Assembly: GCA_049487715.1 (NCBI GenBank)
Contig: CP150556.1
Coordinates: 558,001-622,000 of the forward strand
DNA from: Pycnococcus provasolii
Taxonomy: Eukaryota; Chlorophyta; Pseudoscourfieldiophyceae; Pseudoscourfieldiales
DNA: 64,000 nucleotides
Reading direction: 5' to 3'
Below are positions 7,373 through 17,106 of this stretch, piece after piece. Positions within the stretch are counted from its first letter, which is position 1; each line of letters opens with the position of its first letter. Position numbers and translations under genes: made by a program. Under the pieces are notes generated by a model that was not told the origin of the DNA, did no database searches, and saw only the letters and a program-made list of their open reading frames with translations.

Positions 7373-10345
7373 ATGTTCCGGTACTTCTTCGAGTCGTTGG
7401 AGTCTTTGGAGTCGGAGTCGTCTCGGGAGGTCTCTAGGAGCTCATTGTCAGAGGACACAACTTCAGGTGCAGATGTTGAAGAGGCTTCTTCTTCTTCATC
7501 AGATGATGATGATGATGATGATGAGGATGTCGAAGAGGGGCCAACACATGATGAGTCATTTATCTCGGCCGCCAATCATGTTGGGAAGCATGAAGAAGAA
7601 ACGCCTTTTAAGCAGCCTTTTCAGTCTTCTCACAGAGAAAGAGAAAAGTCGTCTTTGCAAGTCGTCGTGCACGACCCTGCAGGGGAGGAGATTCGGAGTA
7701 GGAACGGCGACGTCGTTTCCGGCTCAGGAGCTCACGCGAGTGCAAGTACAAGTACAAGTACAAGTACAAGTACAAGTACAAGTACAAGTGGAAGCACCAT
7801 CAAGACGTTCAAGTCAGGGATCACCGACCGGGAAGTTGCCAACACGTTGCGACTCGTCGACATGAATGGCGACGGCGAAATCTCACACAACGAGCTTGCC
7901 ACGATGCTGTACGCAAACGGCGCGGACCTTTCGAGCGTGTATCAACTGTGCGCCGAGCTTGGCCTACGCAGGAAAAACGACTCTGTGAGCTGCGAAAAAC
8001 TCCTCAAGCACAAGGTGTGGCACGAGAAACGTGGACGACTATGGCTGCGTGCCCTGCAAGACTGCCGGGTGGCTTTCGACAAGGCTGACGTAAACGGCGA
8101 CAACTACATTGACAAAGACGAACTAGCACGCCTCATCGTCTTATTCACGCGCACTTCAGAGGTGGACTTCTGGGTGTCCGAGTTCTTACGCCACGCGGAG
8201 GTGGGCACAGACGCTGAGCACATCGACTACGCAGGGTTTGTCAGGGTGCTGTACAACCTGAGGGAGGGGGGCAAGCTGCGCCACCCCGCCATGAAAGCCG
8301 TGGAAGCGTCAAAACTTGTGTCAATGACCACGTGGCGCACGCACACGTCGCAAAGGGACGTGAAAGAGAAGTTTGAGAAGCTGCCGCCTCACGTCAAGTT
8401 TGGCCTGCACCTGTACCGCAAGCACATGGAGGGCGTGTACTCGACGAGCGACGACCTCACGCTTCAAGAAGACGAGTCCGACCAGTTGACCAGAATCCAG
8501 AAACTGCGCATGAAGAAGGACGATGAAAGCGGCATGCACATTCCCGCCTTCTTTCGAAGACACGCGATGCTGCTTACGATGAATGAGCGCATACGCGTCG
8601 TCGCGAGCATGGAGGTGTACGGAATGATGAAGGAAAATGTGCCGCTCAACGATGCGATTTACTACATGACGTGGGGCTGCCTGGAACCGGACGCGAAGTT
8701 GCCGCTGGCGTGGCACATGTACGAGCTCGAGAACAGGAGGCTGAGCTACCGAACGGCGTCATCCGCCGTGGCACAATTTTCAATGAATAACACTTCGCCT
8801 GCGTACGCAAAGAAGGAGAGTCCGCACAACGGCAGCAACGGTGTCGATCGTCTTCAGGCACCGGTCCGCTCGCCCTCGAAGAGGGAACTGCGCTTCACCG
8901 CCGAGGAGTCAACCACGGAGTTGAAGCTGAACAAAATGCTGGAACGGATTAAGAAAGAAGGGAACATTTTGCCGCCCTACATCATGTCCGAGGTGCAGCA
9001 TGGCATGATCCTCTCAACGAAACGCCGTGCGGTTGTGCTGGTGTTTTTGGCATCCCTCGTATTCTCAATCGCGCTTGAGGCGATTTTGGTTGTGATGACT
9101 GCTGCGATCGAGACGGCGGCCCAAAACGAGTCACAGAGAGACTTCTTGGCGAATCTCTTGGCAGGCAAAGAAGTGTCGGATGTGTGGCAGTTTGCCCTGA
9201 TATTGATGCTCGTGTTCTTGGTGGCTATTGTTCTTCAGGTTATCGTGCTACTAAAATATTCGCTCTACCTGAGCTTCCTGACGCCTCGCTTCGCGGGAAT
9301 ACACGTCTGGCCGATTGACGGTGAGGAACACGACACAGAACACTTTCTTGCCTCAAATCTCATTCGCGTTGCGCTTGAGCTTCCGTTTGACACCCTCGCG
9401 GCGTTCGGGATAAATCCTCTGCGACATGCGACCAATTTCGAGGTCTATTTGAAACAACAGCTTTCGAAGAATTACATCAAGGCTTTAGGTGCCATCTTTA
9501 AGGTGCTCGGCCGGCGAGTTCTGGTACGCGTCGTTGCAGGCTTTCTGATTGGCTTCGCGCTGATTCCAATCGTCGTGTACATTAACTGCCGAGTCTGTTG
9601 GAGGGTGGTAACGCGGGTTGCAGTTTTCTCGCTTATGCCAGCCTACACCGTGGCGATGATGGACGAGCTGCTTGAGATTCACTTTCCCTCTCGAATCGAT
9701 GAGAGTGGGCTTACCGTCGGGACCGTGCGTGAAAATAAAATCGTGGGCGAGTGCGCGATACGTGCCATTGCCGTGGTGATAGCCAAGAAAAAATACTTCC
9801 ATCCGTCTCACGAGCTTCTTTTAAAGCATCTAGCGACGCGCTTCGAATTCAATCACTTCGAAGACTTCGACGCCTTCCGTCGATTGGGTTATGCTGATAT
9901 AGAGGACACGAAACCGAAGAAGAAGATAGTCGCTCGAGGCGCTGTGTCTAACCGGGAATACGAGGTGCTTCCCTTGCCTGCTCATCCCGTCGAGCTGGAG
10001 AATGAGAAGTACTTCATATCGCTCTTCACAAATATCGCGGAGAAAAGCCACGTGCGCTTCGTTTTGCAGGTGCTTGCATTCACCCTCATAGCCGACTCGG
10101 AGATGAGGCCGAATGAGCTGCTATTTTTTCGAAAGGTGTGCAATGCGCGCAGCATACGCTCCAATCTCGTTGGCTTGAAGAAAGCAAATAGAAGGATTCG
10201 CGAATGTCGCCTTGACTTGCACGACATCTTGTCGATTCCCACCGTCATCACGGATGATGGTGAGGAGCTTGAGAGTGATTACACACTAATGTCGAGGCTA
10301 TGGCTTCTCATAAATGAGATTGACTCAGTTGTGAGCGGCTTTTGA
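7373..10345 (+). CDS. EF-hand multi-pass membrane protein
   Basis: A 990-residue protein starting at ATG 7373. The first 150 residues are acidic/Ser-rich with a Ser-Thr run from an AGTACA hexanucleotide repeat (about 7741-7790). Two canonical EF-hand loops follow, DMNGDGEISHNE near residue 162 and DVNGDNYIDKDE near 238, so calcium binding is likely. Hydrophobic helices are near residues 551-575, 604-632 and 718-742, with a further hydrophobic patch after the third. The C-terminal 200 residues are soluble and charged. The arrangement recalls uncharacterised membrane proteins annotated as LBF_2804-like, but I am not sure of that. TGTAA, the usual green-algal polyadenylation signal, appears twice within 20 bases of the stop. 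Calcium-regulated membrane function is inferred. Confidence 0.85.
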   Translation: MFRYFFESLESLESESSREVSRSSLSEDTTSGADVEEASSSSSDDDDDDDEDVEEGPTHDESFISAANHVGKHEEETPFKQPFQSSHREREKSSLQVVVHDPAGEEIRSRNGDVVSGSGAHASASTSTSTSTSTSTSTSGSTIKTFKSGITDREVANTLRLVDMNGDGEISHNELATMLYANGADLSSVYQLCAELGLRRKNDSVSCEKLLKHKVWHEKRGRLWLRALQDCRVAFDKADVNGDNYIDKDELARLIVLFTRTSEVDFWVSEFLRHAEVGTDAEHIDYAGFVRVLYNLREGGKLRHPAMKAVEASKLVSMTTWRTHTSQRDVKEKFEKLPPHVKFGLHLYRKHMEGVYSTSDDLTLQEDESDQLTRIQKLRMKKDDESGMHIPAFFRRHAMLLTMNERIRVVASMEVYGMMKENVPLNDAIYYMTWGCLEPDAKLPLAWHMYELENRRLSYRTASSAVAQFSMNNTSPAYAKKESPHNGSNGVDRLQAPVRSPSKRELRFTAEESTTELKLNKMLERIKKEGNILPPYIMSEVQHGMILSTKRRAVVLVFLASLVFSIALEAILVVMTAAIETAAQNESQRDFLANLLAGKEVSDVWQFALILMLVFLVAIVLQVIVLLKYSLYLSFLTPRFAGIHVWPIDGEEHDTEHFLASNLIRVALELPFDTLAAFGINPLRHATNFEVYLKQQLSKNYIKALGAIFKVLGRRVLVRVVAGFLIGFALIPIVVYINCRVCWRVVTRVAVFSLMPAYTVAMMDELLEIHFPSRIDESGLTVGTVRENKIVGECAIRAIAVVIAKKKYFHPSHELLLKHLATRFEFNHFEDFDAFRRLGYADIEDTKPKKKIVARGAVSNREYEVLPLPAHPVELENEKYFISLFTNIAEKSHVRFVLQVLAFTLIADSEMRPNELLFFRKVCNARSIRSNLVGLKKANRRIRECRLDLHDILSIPTVITDDGEELESDYTLMSRLWLLINEIDSVVSGF

Positions 10346-10601
10346 GATTTGTAATTTGTAAAATGCAAAGAAAATATACAATGGACATACTTTACTCCCT
10401 GTCGATGACCCAACTGGGATCCCACGGGGAATTCCCACCACCAACGGAGGAGGAGGAGGAGGATTGGAACACGACGTGTACTGAACTCGTGTTACAGTTT
10501 TCACTCAAACCCATTCAAATCTCTCCTCCACAACAGCACCAAATCTTCAGTGAGCAACAACAAATGGAACATCTACGAACATGATTCTCTAGCAATTCTA
10601 G

Positions 10602-12026
10602 CTAGGCTTGGAAAGGCGAAATAATCCATCCTGCAGCAATATTCGTAACCTTTCCGAGGCCTCTTATTGTGTTTAACCACCACGGTGTGGTGGATGATGA
10701 CGACGATTTCTTCGTGCGGTCGACTGCTGACTTTGTGACGTCCTTCGTGCGATCAACCGCTGACTTTGCGACGTCCTTCGTGCGGTCGACTGTTGATTTT
10801 GTGAAGTCCTTCGTGCGATCGACTGCTGATTTTGTGACGCCCTTCGTGCGGTCAATCGCTGACTTTGTTGCGTCCTTCGTGCGGTCGACTGCTGATTTTG
10901 TGACGTCCTTCGTGCGATCGACTGCTGATTTTGTGAAGTCCTTCGTGCGATCGACTGCTGATTTTGTGACGTCCTTCGTGCGGTCAATCGCTGACTTTGT
11001 TGCGTCCTTCGTGCGATCGACTGCTGATTTTGTGAAGTCCTTCGTGCGGTCGACTGCGTCCATCGTGTGGTCGACTGCTGATTTTGCAATGTTCGTTGCA
11101 CGGCTCGCTGCTGACTTTGCGAACTCTTTCGCACGGCTCGCTGCACTCCTCGCAATCTCGTCAAGATCAACGTTGTTGTCACTGGTGCTGCTGTTGTTGA
11201 TGTGATCGTTCTCCTCGCCAGTTGTCGTCGTCACCTTATCTTTCCTCTTCTTGCGTCGCTCTTTTTCAGGAGCAACCCCGCTTGTGTCGTCCTCGTCGCG
11301 TTGAGATTTCGTACGCTTGCGCCCACCACGATGTTGAAATGGTGCTGTGACTAGATACCCGATGGCTTGTGCAGAAATGATTGCGACCAATCCTCCGATG
11401 ACGTAATCCACAGCAGACCGCTTCGGCTCGTCGTCACCTTCACTACTGCTGGTCCTCCTCTGCCTCTCTGGTGTCGTCGCATCATCGGTAGTGCTTCGTC
11501 TGTGCTTTTGCGCCGCCACTGACGCCTCGTCGAGTTGCTGGTTGATTTGTCGAATCTTCTCGTTCCACCTTTTTTCAAGTGCCGTAACGTCACGCTCGAG
11601 AACCTGTCTCGTGTGAAGTGCTCTCGCGACACGTGCCTGAAGTTCCTCGAGCTGCTTTTCGTCAGGTGATTGACTACTAGTGTTGTCAGCGTGACCACTA
11701 CTACTACTGCCACCACCACCATTATTATGATTGTCCCCACCACCATAAAGCTGGTCATCGCTCTTTCGTCTGCTCACTTGCTCCATCACCTCGACGCGCG
11801 CACGCGCGAGCGGCGTCGCCGCGGCGCGCACCTCCTGCGTGAGTGCTTGTGCTTCTGAGACGGCATCCTCGAGTTCGGAGAGCACCTGCGACGGATCGAT
11901 ATTGTCCGACATGATTTCACCTTCACCACTCCGTCGCGTGTCGTCAGCACCACCAGGTTGGTGGTTAGGAGCAGGCGACTGAGATGAGGATGGCTTAGGT
12001 GGAGTTGTCGTCAGCCACGTTGGCAT
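10602..12026 (-). CDS. Protein with 11-residue amphipathic repeats (LEA-3/perilipin-like)
   Basis: A 474-residue protein from ATG 12026 (second in-frame ATG at 11912). The N-terminal half is Ser/Gly/Asn-rich around a coiled coil (QLEELQARVARALHTRQ). A hydrophobic segment (VIGGLVAIISAQAIGYLV) lies mid-protein. The C-terminal third is about eleven tandem copies of an 11-mer of the type KSAVDRTKDVT, ending in a Trp-containing hydrophobic tail (WWLNTIRGLGKVTNI). An 11-residue period is the hallmark of amphipathic helices in group 3 LEA proteins, perilipins and synucleins, which lie flat on membranes or lipid droplets or protect during drying. No family can be assigned with confidence. It converges on the EF-hand gene. 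Confidence 0.75.
   Translation of the reverse strand: MPTWLTTTPPKPSSSQSPAPNHQPGGADDTRRSGEGEIMSDNIDPSQVLSELEDAVSEAQALTQEVRAAATPLARARVEVMEQVSRRKSDDQLYGGGDNHNNGGGGSSSSGHADNTSSQSPDEKQLEELQARVARALHTRQVLERDVTALEKRWNEKIRQINQQLDEASVAAQKHRRSTTDDATTPERQRRTSSSEGDDEPKRSAVDYVIGGLVAIISAQAIGYLVTAPFQHRGGRKRTKSQRDEDDTSGVAPEKERRKKRKDKVTTTTGEENDHINNSSTSDNNVDLDEIARSAASRAKEFAKSAASRATNIAKSAVDHTMDAVDRTKDFTKSAVDRTKDATKSAIDRTKDVTKSAVDRTKDFTKSAVDRTKDVTKSAVDRTKDATKSAIDRTKGVTKSAVDRTKDFTKSTVDRTKDVAKSAVDRTKDVTKSAVDRTKKSSSSSTTPWWLNTIRGLGKVTNIAAGWIISPFQA
10720..11100 (-). repeat. 33 bp coding minisatellite with 132 bp higher-order period
   Basis: About eleven 33 bp units encode the 11-mers of the gene at 10602. A four-unit block (final residues DAT, DVT, DFT, DVT) recurs; for example GTGCGGTCAATCGCTGACTT is at 10846 and again at 10978, exactly 132 bases apart, showing recent duplication by slippage or unequal exchange. 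Confidence 0.9.
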
Positions 12027-12429
12027 TCACCACCGAATCACCACGGACGGAGGAAGGTTGACTAGTAGTACTTAGTAGTACTATCGTAAGAAGGATGTTG
12101 TTGTTGTTGTTGACCACCACCAGCAGTGCACCACTCACCACCTTCTTCTCGACTTCTCCTTCGCTGTGATTGATCGGTCGTGCAGTCGGGTGTCCTGTCG
12201 GGTGGGGTGGGTTCAACCGTTGAGTGGGACAGTTTTGTTGTTGTTGATTTTTTCTGATTCTTGATCCATCGGGGTTGGCGGACTGCAAAGATATTAAAGA
12301 TAACCCACCCATTTTGGACGGGTGGGCCTGAGAAAGTGGGGATCCGCCGTGGAATGGGGCCCCGGGGCTGTGTGTGTGCGGAAAAGTTTTTTTTTTGTTT
12401 TGGGGACACCGGTCGCGGGGACGGGTTAG
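12027..12429. other. Intergenic region upstream of the 11-mer repeat gene
   Basis: Likely holds the promoter of the minus-strand gene at 10602. It has short GTT and T runs (for example around 12100 and 12387) and a G-rich stretch at 12320-12440 containing GGGTTA-like words. No gene is seen. Confidence 0.4.
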
Positions 12430-13170
12430 GTCGGGTTAAACTACACACTCGCCGTGTACCACCACCTCACGTGCCGGCGACGCGGCAACGGTGCCATCCC
12501 GCTCGCCGTCCGCTTGGAGTACAACGCCGCGCGCCGAGCGTATCGCGCGATACCCGACGTTAATGCGATCAAGCGTGCCTATGACAACGCGAGTCGTCGA
12601 GAGCGGATGGCGGACCCGGACGTGCGTGACGCGAGGAACGCGAGTCGTCGAGAGCGGGCCGCGGCCGAACAAGCAAGGCTTCTACCCATAAGGCGAGCGG
12701 CGTATGATGCGGCAATCTTGGAAGCGACATGCATACAAAAACATTTGCGCGGCGTCGTTTGCTTGACTTACTTGTGGAGGAGATGGCGGTGGAGTTGTCG
12801 TCGGATTCTGATGTGGTCTCCGGCAAGACGCCGTCGATTCCTTTACATGACGCGCGGGACAACCACGCCGAGCGCCACTGTGCATACCGCGAAGGGCACG
12901 TACGTCCATGTGTTGGTACAACAAAACCCAGCGAACGAGAATTCAACCAATGGCGGCGTTTCTCCGCCTAAGCTCGATGAGGAGATGGAGGAGGAGCTGA
13001 TAAGGTATGCGTTGGCCGCGACGGAGGCCTTTGCCGGACGGGCACGCATGGAGAGTGGTGGAAGTAAGGAGTACACCACCACGACACTGGGCTCGAGGTC
13101 AGGCTCGAGGCTCGAGACGCGTAAGTTAGGGGTTAGTGACGATCGATCCGAGCAAAATCCCTTCGGATGA
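12430..13170 (+). pseudogene. 5'-incomplete ORF with NASRRER repeats, probably damaged
   Basis: The frame opens after TAG at 12427-12429 but has no ATG before the middle of a repeat-containing segment (first in-frame ATG encodes the Met of MADPDV). Two 51-base direct units give the peptide NASRRERMADPDVRDAR and a second NASRRER (21 identical bases at 12586-12606 and 12637-12657). Such Arg-rich tandem units are common in algal and large-virus proteins of unknown role. From about 12730 the other plus frame (12729-12971) looks more protein-like, then the first frame does again (PPKLDEEMEEELIRYALAAT), suggesting frameshifts or an unseen intron. It ends one base before the upstream in-frame ATG of the reductase frame. 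No function can be assigned. Confidence 0.35.
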
Positions 13171-13254
13171 ATGAACCCCTTATTTCCATCATCCGAGTTT
13201 GCGCTTTTTCCCCCCTTTTTCCGCTCCGCCATACCCCTCCCTGCCCTCCACACC

Positions 13255-14676
13255 ATGGTGCGTCTGCTGTCCCCCGTCGGCGGCGGCCTCTTTTTAGCAC
13301 TTTTGGGTGTTTTTGGTGTTGCTTATCGGCGGCGTCGCAATGGAGGGGATAATAAGAATACTCGTGCTGGTGCTCGTGGTGGCTCTCGTGCTCACAAGGG
13401 TAAGGGTAAGCCGCACAAACTCAGTGATGGTGGTGGTGATGGTCTCAAGAGTGGGGGATCTTCTTCTGCGGGGGGTGGATCTTCTTCTTTCGTGGAAGCG
13501 CGCGATAACGTAGCCTTGCAGTTGACGCCTGCGCTCAAGCCGCGAACGGCGCAAATCAAACTTGCGACGGACGTTGTCATGGGATGCAGCACGCTCGCTG
13601 GCATGTTCACGGCACTGCCCGAAGGTGACGCAGTCAAGACGGTGGAGGCGGCGCTCCTCGCGGGAATCAAGACGTTCGACACGGCGCCGCACTACGGGCT
13701 GGGACTCAGCGAGGAGAGACTCGGACGCGCGCTCGCTATGCTCTCAACCATCGCAAAGCTGACGCCGGGGAAGGTACAAGTCTGGACCAAGGTTGGACGT
13801 GTCATCTACGACTCCTCGCGTGGAGAGACGGCCCCGAAGGACGCCGACGTCGAGCACGGGAACATGGCCGGAAACCCTGGATGCATCTTCCCAGAGACGT
13901 CAAAGACGCGCACGCCAGTGCTCGACTACACGGCAGACGGCGTGCGTCGTTCGTTCCACGATAGCCAAAGGCGACTGCGCCTCGAACCCGACAACTTATC
14001 AGGAAAAGTTTCAGGCAGGAACTCGCCGGGTCTCGTGGAGCGAAACGTTCTGCTGACTGATAGCGGCATCGTTGGCGTGCGCGTGCACGACGCGGAGACA
14101 GAGGAACGATTTGCAGCCGCGATGAAGCCTGGCTCTGGTGCGGTGGACGGCATGGTGCAGCTGCGCAAGGAGGGACTCCTAACTAACGTGAGCATTGGCA
14201 TGAACGATGCTAGCTACGTGCTGCGCATGATCGAAGGGAAGCCAAATGGCACGTTCAACAGCGTGATGCTCGCAGGTTCGTGGAATCTGCTTGATCAGAG
14301 TGGCCTTGGCGTACTAAAGGCGTGTGATGCAAGGAACATCGAGGTGCATAACGCCGGTGTGTTCGCGAGCGGTCTGCTCGTCGGCGGGTCGACATACCGC
14401 TACTCGAAGGCGCCGCCGGAGATGGTGGCGAAGACTGAGCGCTGGGGAAAGCTCGCCGCGAAGTTCGCGGTGCCTCTACCTGCCGTTGCACTGCACTTCG
14501 CGTTCGCGCCCGCGGTGGTGTCGAAGGTGGCTGTTGGACTGAAGACGCCCGCGGAGGTGGAGTCGACGAAGCGCTGGCTGAGCACCGCGATCCCCGCCGC
14601 GCTTTGGTCTGAGGCGAAGACGGCCGGCCTTCTCGACGCCGCGTGCCCCACCCCTGGTTCCATTCACGCACGATAG
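13255..14676 (+). CDS. Aldo/keto reductase, membrane-anchored N-terminus
   Basis: A 473-residue NAD(P)H-dependent oxidoreductase of the D-threo-aldose / L-galactose dehydrogenase-like branch. The tetrad is visible: Asp142 and Tyr147 in FDTAPHYGLG, Lys179 in VWTKVGR and His278 in VGVRVHD. The ATG at 13255 has a strong context (CACCATGG) and is preferred over an in-frame ATG at 13171, because 13171-13254 is a pyrimidine-rich stretch typical of a leader. Residues 2-22 (RLLSPVGGGLFLALLGVFGVAY) followed by RRRR look like a signal anchor or targeting segment, unusual for this normally soluble family; a Gly/Ser linker joins it to the barrel. The substrate is unknown. Confidence 0.88.
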   Translation: MVRLLSPVGGGLFLALLGVFGVAYRRRRNGGDNKNTRAGARGGSRAHKGKGKPHKLSDGGGDGLKSGGSSSAGGGSSSFVEARDNVALQLTPALKPRTAQIKLATDVVMGCSTLAGMFTALPEGDAVKTVEAALLAGIKTFDTAPHYGLGLSEERLGRALAMLSTIAKLTPGKVQVWTKVGRVIYDSSRGETAPKDADVEHGNMAGNPGCIFPETSKTRTPVLDYTADGVRRSFHDSQRRLRLEPDNLSGKVSGRNSPGLVERNVLLTDSGIVGVRVHDAETEERFAAAMKPGSGAVDGMVQLRKEGLLTNVSIGMNDASYVLRMIEGKPNGTFNSVMLAGSWNLLDQSGLGVLKACDARNIEVHNAGVFASGLLVGGSTYRYSKAPPEMVAKTERWGKLAAKFAVPLPAVALHFAFAPAVVSKVAVGLKTPAEVESTKRWLSTAIPAALWSEAKTAGLLDAACPTPGSIHAR

Positions 14677-15065
14677 ACTACGACATGCAACAACCTCATG
14701 GTAATAAATAAGAGTAACATAAAGTTAGTGATAAGCCACTACTAAATAGTCTATCTTACACACAGTACGGTCCGGTACATAAAGTGACACGTACATATGG
14801 TTGTTGTCACCCACTCCCGTAAAATCGTGTCACTGAACTCCTGTCAGCCTGTTGAAGTTATGCTGTTCCCACCCATAAAGTTTACCAGTAGGGTAGTACC
14901 ACATACATATTTCCTGAGCTTACCACCACGATAGACTACTTAGTTGGTCCAATGGTCCCACCACCTCGACCACGTCCGTGATCAATTCATGCCCCCCTGA
15001 TCTGACCCGGCACTTTACAGATTTCACACAAGTTCCCGCTGACGGATCGGCGGGCGGCGGGTGTG
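14677..15065. other. Intergenic region between reductase and glycosyltransferase
   Basis: AT-rich with no gene. A 13 bp direct repeat CACGATAGACTAC spans the reductase stop codon (14669-14681) and recurs at 14927-14939. Confidence 0.5.
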
Positions 15066-16784
15066 ATGATGGCGGTGTGGTGTGGTTGGCGTGGTATAGC
15101 TTTAGGTAGGCGTCGTGGTATGGCCTGGTACCTGGTGGTGCTGTGCGTCCTTCTTGACTTGACAGTGACAACGACTCAGAAGCCAGGTGCTGCAGCCTCG
15201 TCATGTCCGGCCGCAGACGACGTCATAGCCGCACGTCGGCTCGCGCGCGCGCCCTTGCCCAACCGGTGCCGACGGTGCTCTGCCAAGCACGACATGCCGG
15301 CGCGTACGTTTGTGATCGCAGGTGCGATTGCGGACGCGGCGAGTGCGCAGTCAGCCATGCAAGCTATTGCAGGAGTCTCGGCACAGGCGGACGAGGTGGT
15401 TGCCTTGATGGACGCAACGCGAGGCGCAAGCTCGCTGAGAGCCGCGTCGGCGGCGCGGCTTTCGTCAGCCACACGCGCCGCCGCCGCCGCCGCACTCGGG
15501 ACAAGTTGCCGCGGTGAGAAGCTTGAGCGCGTCATGCTCGTGCACCAGTTGACTGGCGGCGGCGGCGGCGGCGCGAACGTCGCTTCTGCCGTGGATGCGA
15601 TGGTGCGACTGTCCAGCGGCGAGTCGATCGTGCGCGTGCAGCCTCCAACCTGCGCCAGCGGTGGGCGCGGCAACCCTTCGCTGCCGTCCACGTCGTCCGC
15701 AGGCTATGCATTTGACTCGGTCGCAGCCGCTGGGCGAGGTGGGAGCGACGCCTGCCGCGAAGAAATGGCCAAGGCGCTAAGCGCTTCGCCGGATATTCCT
15801 CGCTCCTCCGCGCTCGCTGACGCGCCTGTCTGCGCAACTTCGTCCGACGCCGTGTCCGTATCCGTTATTGTGCAGTACTTCCGCCGACCCAGCATCGTGC
15901 GTATGCTTGCGCAGCGCATCGCCTCCACTGCCCGCGCGCTTTCGCGTCGCAAGACACGTGTGGAGGTCCTAGTCAACCTGGATAGCCAAGGCTCGGTGGC
16001 GCTGTGGTACGGTAGCCTCGGCGACAGCGTCGAGGGATATCTCGTGGAGAGCGGAAATGTGCACGAAATTCGCGCATACAACCGCCTCGTTCGCATGTCA
16101 CGCGGCGCGGTCACCGTGCTGCTGCAGGACGACGATATGCCACCTACGAGGCCGGTGTGGGTGTCGAGCGCGCTGAGGCTGCTGGAATCACGCTCGGACA
16201 TCGGCCTGCTCGGCGGTAAGGCGGGCACCGTTCAGGGCGGGAAGTGGAGCGGCAAGTACAGCCCGAGCCTTGGGCGACGTCTCCCGAACCGTCTACCGCT
16301 GCCTTCGTCGGCACGCGAGCCGAAGACGCGCTTGCCACTTCTCTTTACCACGCTCGTGAATCTCGCGCCGTTCGCCTTCCGGAGGAACGAATTTCTCGGC
16401 ATGGGCGGATTTCACGCCAACTACAGCTGCCGCGGCGAGGCTGGCATCGGCATGGACTACGAGCTTGCGCTGCGAATGTGGAAGAGTGGCCTAAAGGTTG
16501 GATTGTACGAGCACGGCATGCGCCACGACGTTGGTGACAGCGGCTCAACGGGAACGCGAGCGAGCGCCGCGAAGTGGCGGATGCGCAACGAGATTGAGTC
16601 TCGCAATACCGCGCTGTACGAATCTTCTTTCAAGGGTTTCTACTTGAACCACCTGAAGGCGAGAGGAGGTGGCGGTGCGTCGCGGCTTGGCACTTTGAGG
16701 GGCATGAGCTTCCGGAGCTTGAGTCCTGTGCACAAGCTGGTTACAGCGGCGAACGACGCGTTGCTATCAGGTAAGGCTAGTTAA
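15066..16784 (+). CDS. GT-A-fold glycosyltransferase, secretory pathway
   Basis: A 572-residue protein from ATG 15066 (another ATG at 15120 just before the hydrophobic segment MAWYLVVLCVLLDLTVTT). That segment acts as signal peptide or Golgi type II anchor. The catalytic half begins near SVSVIVQYFRRPSIVRMLAQ and contains the metal-binding acidic triplet Asp355-357 in VLLQDDDMPP, then GGFHANYSCRGEAGIGMDYE, a typical acceptor-side block with ED-like acidic residues. It would transfer a sugar from a nucleotide-sugar donor in the Golgi lumen; donor and acceptor are unknown. The first 250 residues are Ala-rich and fit no family I recognise. TGTAA occurs shortly after the stop, followed by the shared non-coding element at 16929. 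Confidence 0.8.
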   Translation: MMAVWCGWRGIALGRRRGMAWYLVVLCVLLDLTVTTTQKPGAAASSCPAADDVIAARRLARAPLPNRCRRCSAKHDMPARTFVIAGAIADAASAQSAMQAIAGVSAQADEVVALMDATRGASSLRAASAARLSSATRAAAAAALGTSCRGEKLERVMLVHQLTGGGGGGANVASAVDAMVRLSSGESIVRVQPPTCASGGRGNPSLPSTSSAGYAFDSVAAAGRGGSDACREEMAKALSASPDIPRSSALADAPVCATSSDAVSVSVIVQYFRRPSIVRMLAQRIASTARALSRRKTRVEVLVNLDSQGSVALWYGSLGDSVEGYLVESGNVHEIRAYNRLVRMSRGAVTVLLQDDDMPPTRPVWVSSALRLLESRSDIGLLGGKAGTVQGGKWSGKYSPSLGRRLPNRLPLPSSAREPKTRLPLLFTTLVNLAPFAFRRNEFLGMGGFHANYSCRGEAGIGMDYELALRMWKSGLKVGLYEHGMRHDVGDSGSTGTRASAAKWRMRNEIESRNTALYESSFKGFYLNHLKARGGGGASRLGTLRGMSFRSLSPVHKLVTAANDALLSGKAS

Positions 16785-16928
16785 ATTAAGTAGTAAGTAG
16801 TAAGTGTAAGTGTACAGTTATTTGTAAGTGTTGCAAGACATGCACGGTTTGGTGGCGATGGCGACGACATCAACGAAAACAAGTCGCAACCGGAGACCTC
16901 ACTACGCCAACGAAAGCGCCCTGATAAA

Positions 16929-17078
16929 GTGATACAACCTTCGAAATCATTTGCGCCATGTACAAAAACGCGCAGTGAATGGCACCGGTGAAAGGACTGA
17001 ATGGTGAAAGTGAATGGTGTGAATAGACGACCGCTGGACAGAGTCAAGTAGACTTCATAATTGAATGAGGGATCTCAG
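16929..17078. repeat. Dispersed non-coding element, copy 1
   Basis: About 150 bp running from GTGATACAACCTTCGAA to GAGGGATCTCAG, with a second copy at 45819-45952. The block CAAAAACGCGCAGTGAATGG and surrounding sequence are shared. It fills the gap between the 3' end of a glycosyltransferase gene and the 3' end of the convergent F-box gene, the same setting as copy 2. Confidence 0.85.
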
Positions 17079-17106
17079 GTGGTATTACTCTTTAAAGCTC
17101 GTGTTG

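Noticed and set aside
7357-7575. Minus ORF rich in Ser and Asp at the EF-hand gene start
   Set aside because: It is the complement of the acidic low-complexity N-terminus of the EF-hand gene.
10669-11205. CRISPR-like look of regularly spaced 33 bp repeats
   Set aside because: Units are contiguous, vary at codon-wise positions, have no unique spacers and lie in a long coding frame of a eukaryotic gene.
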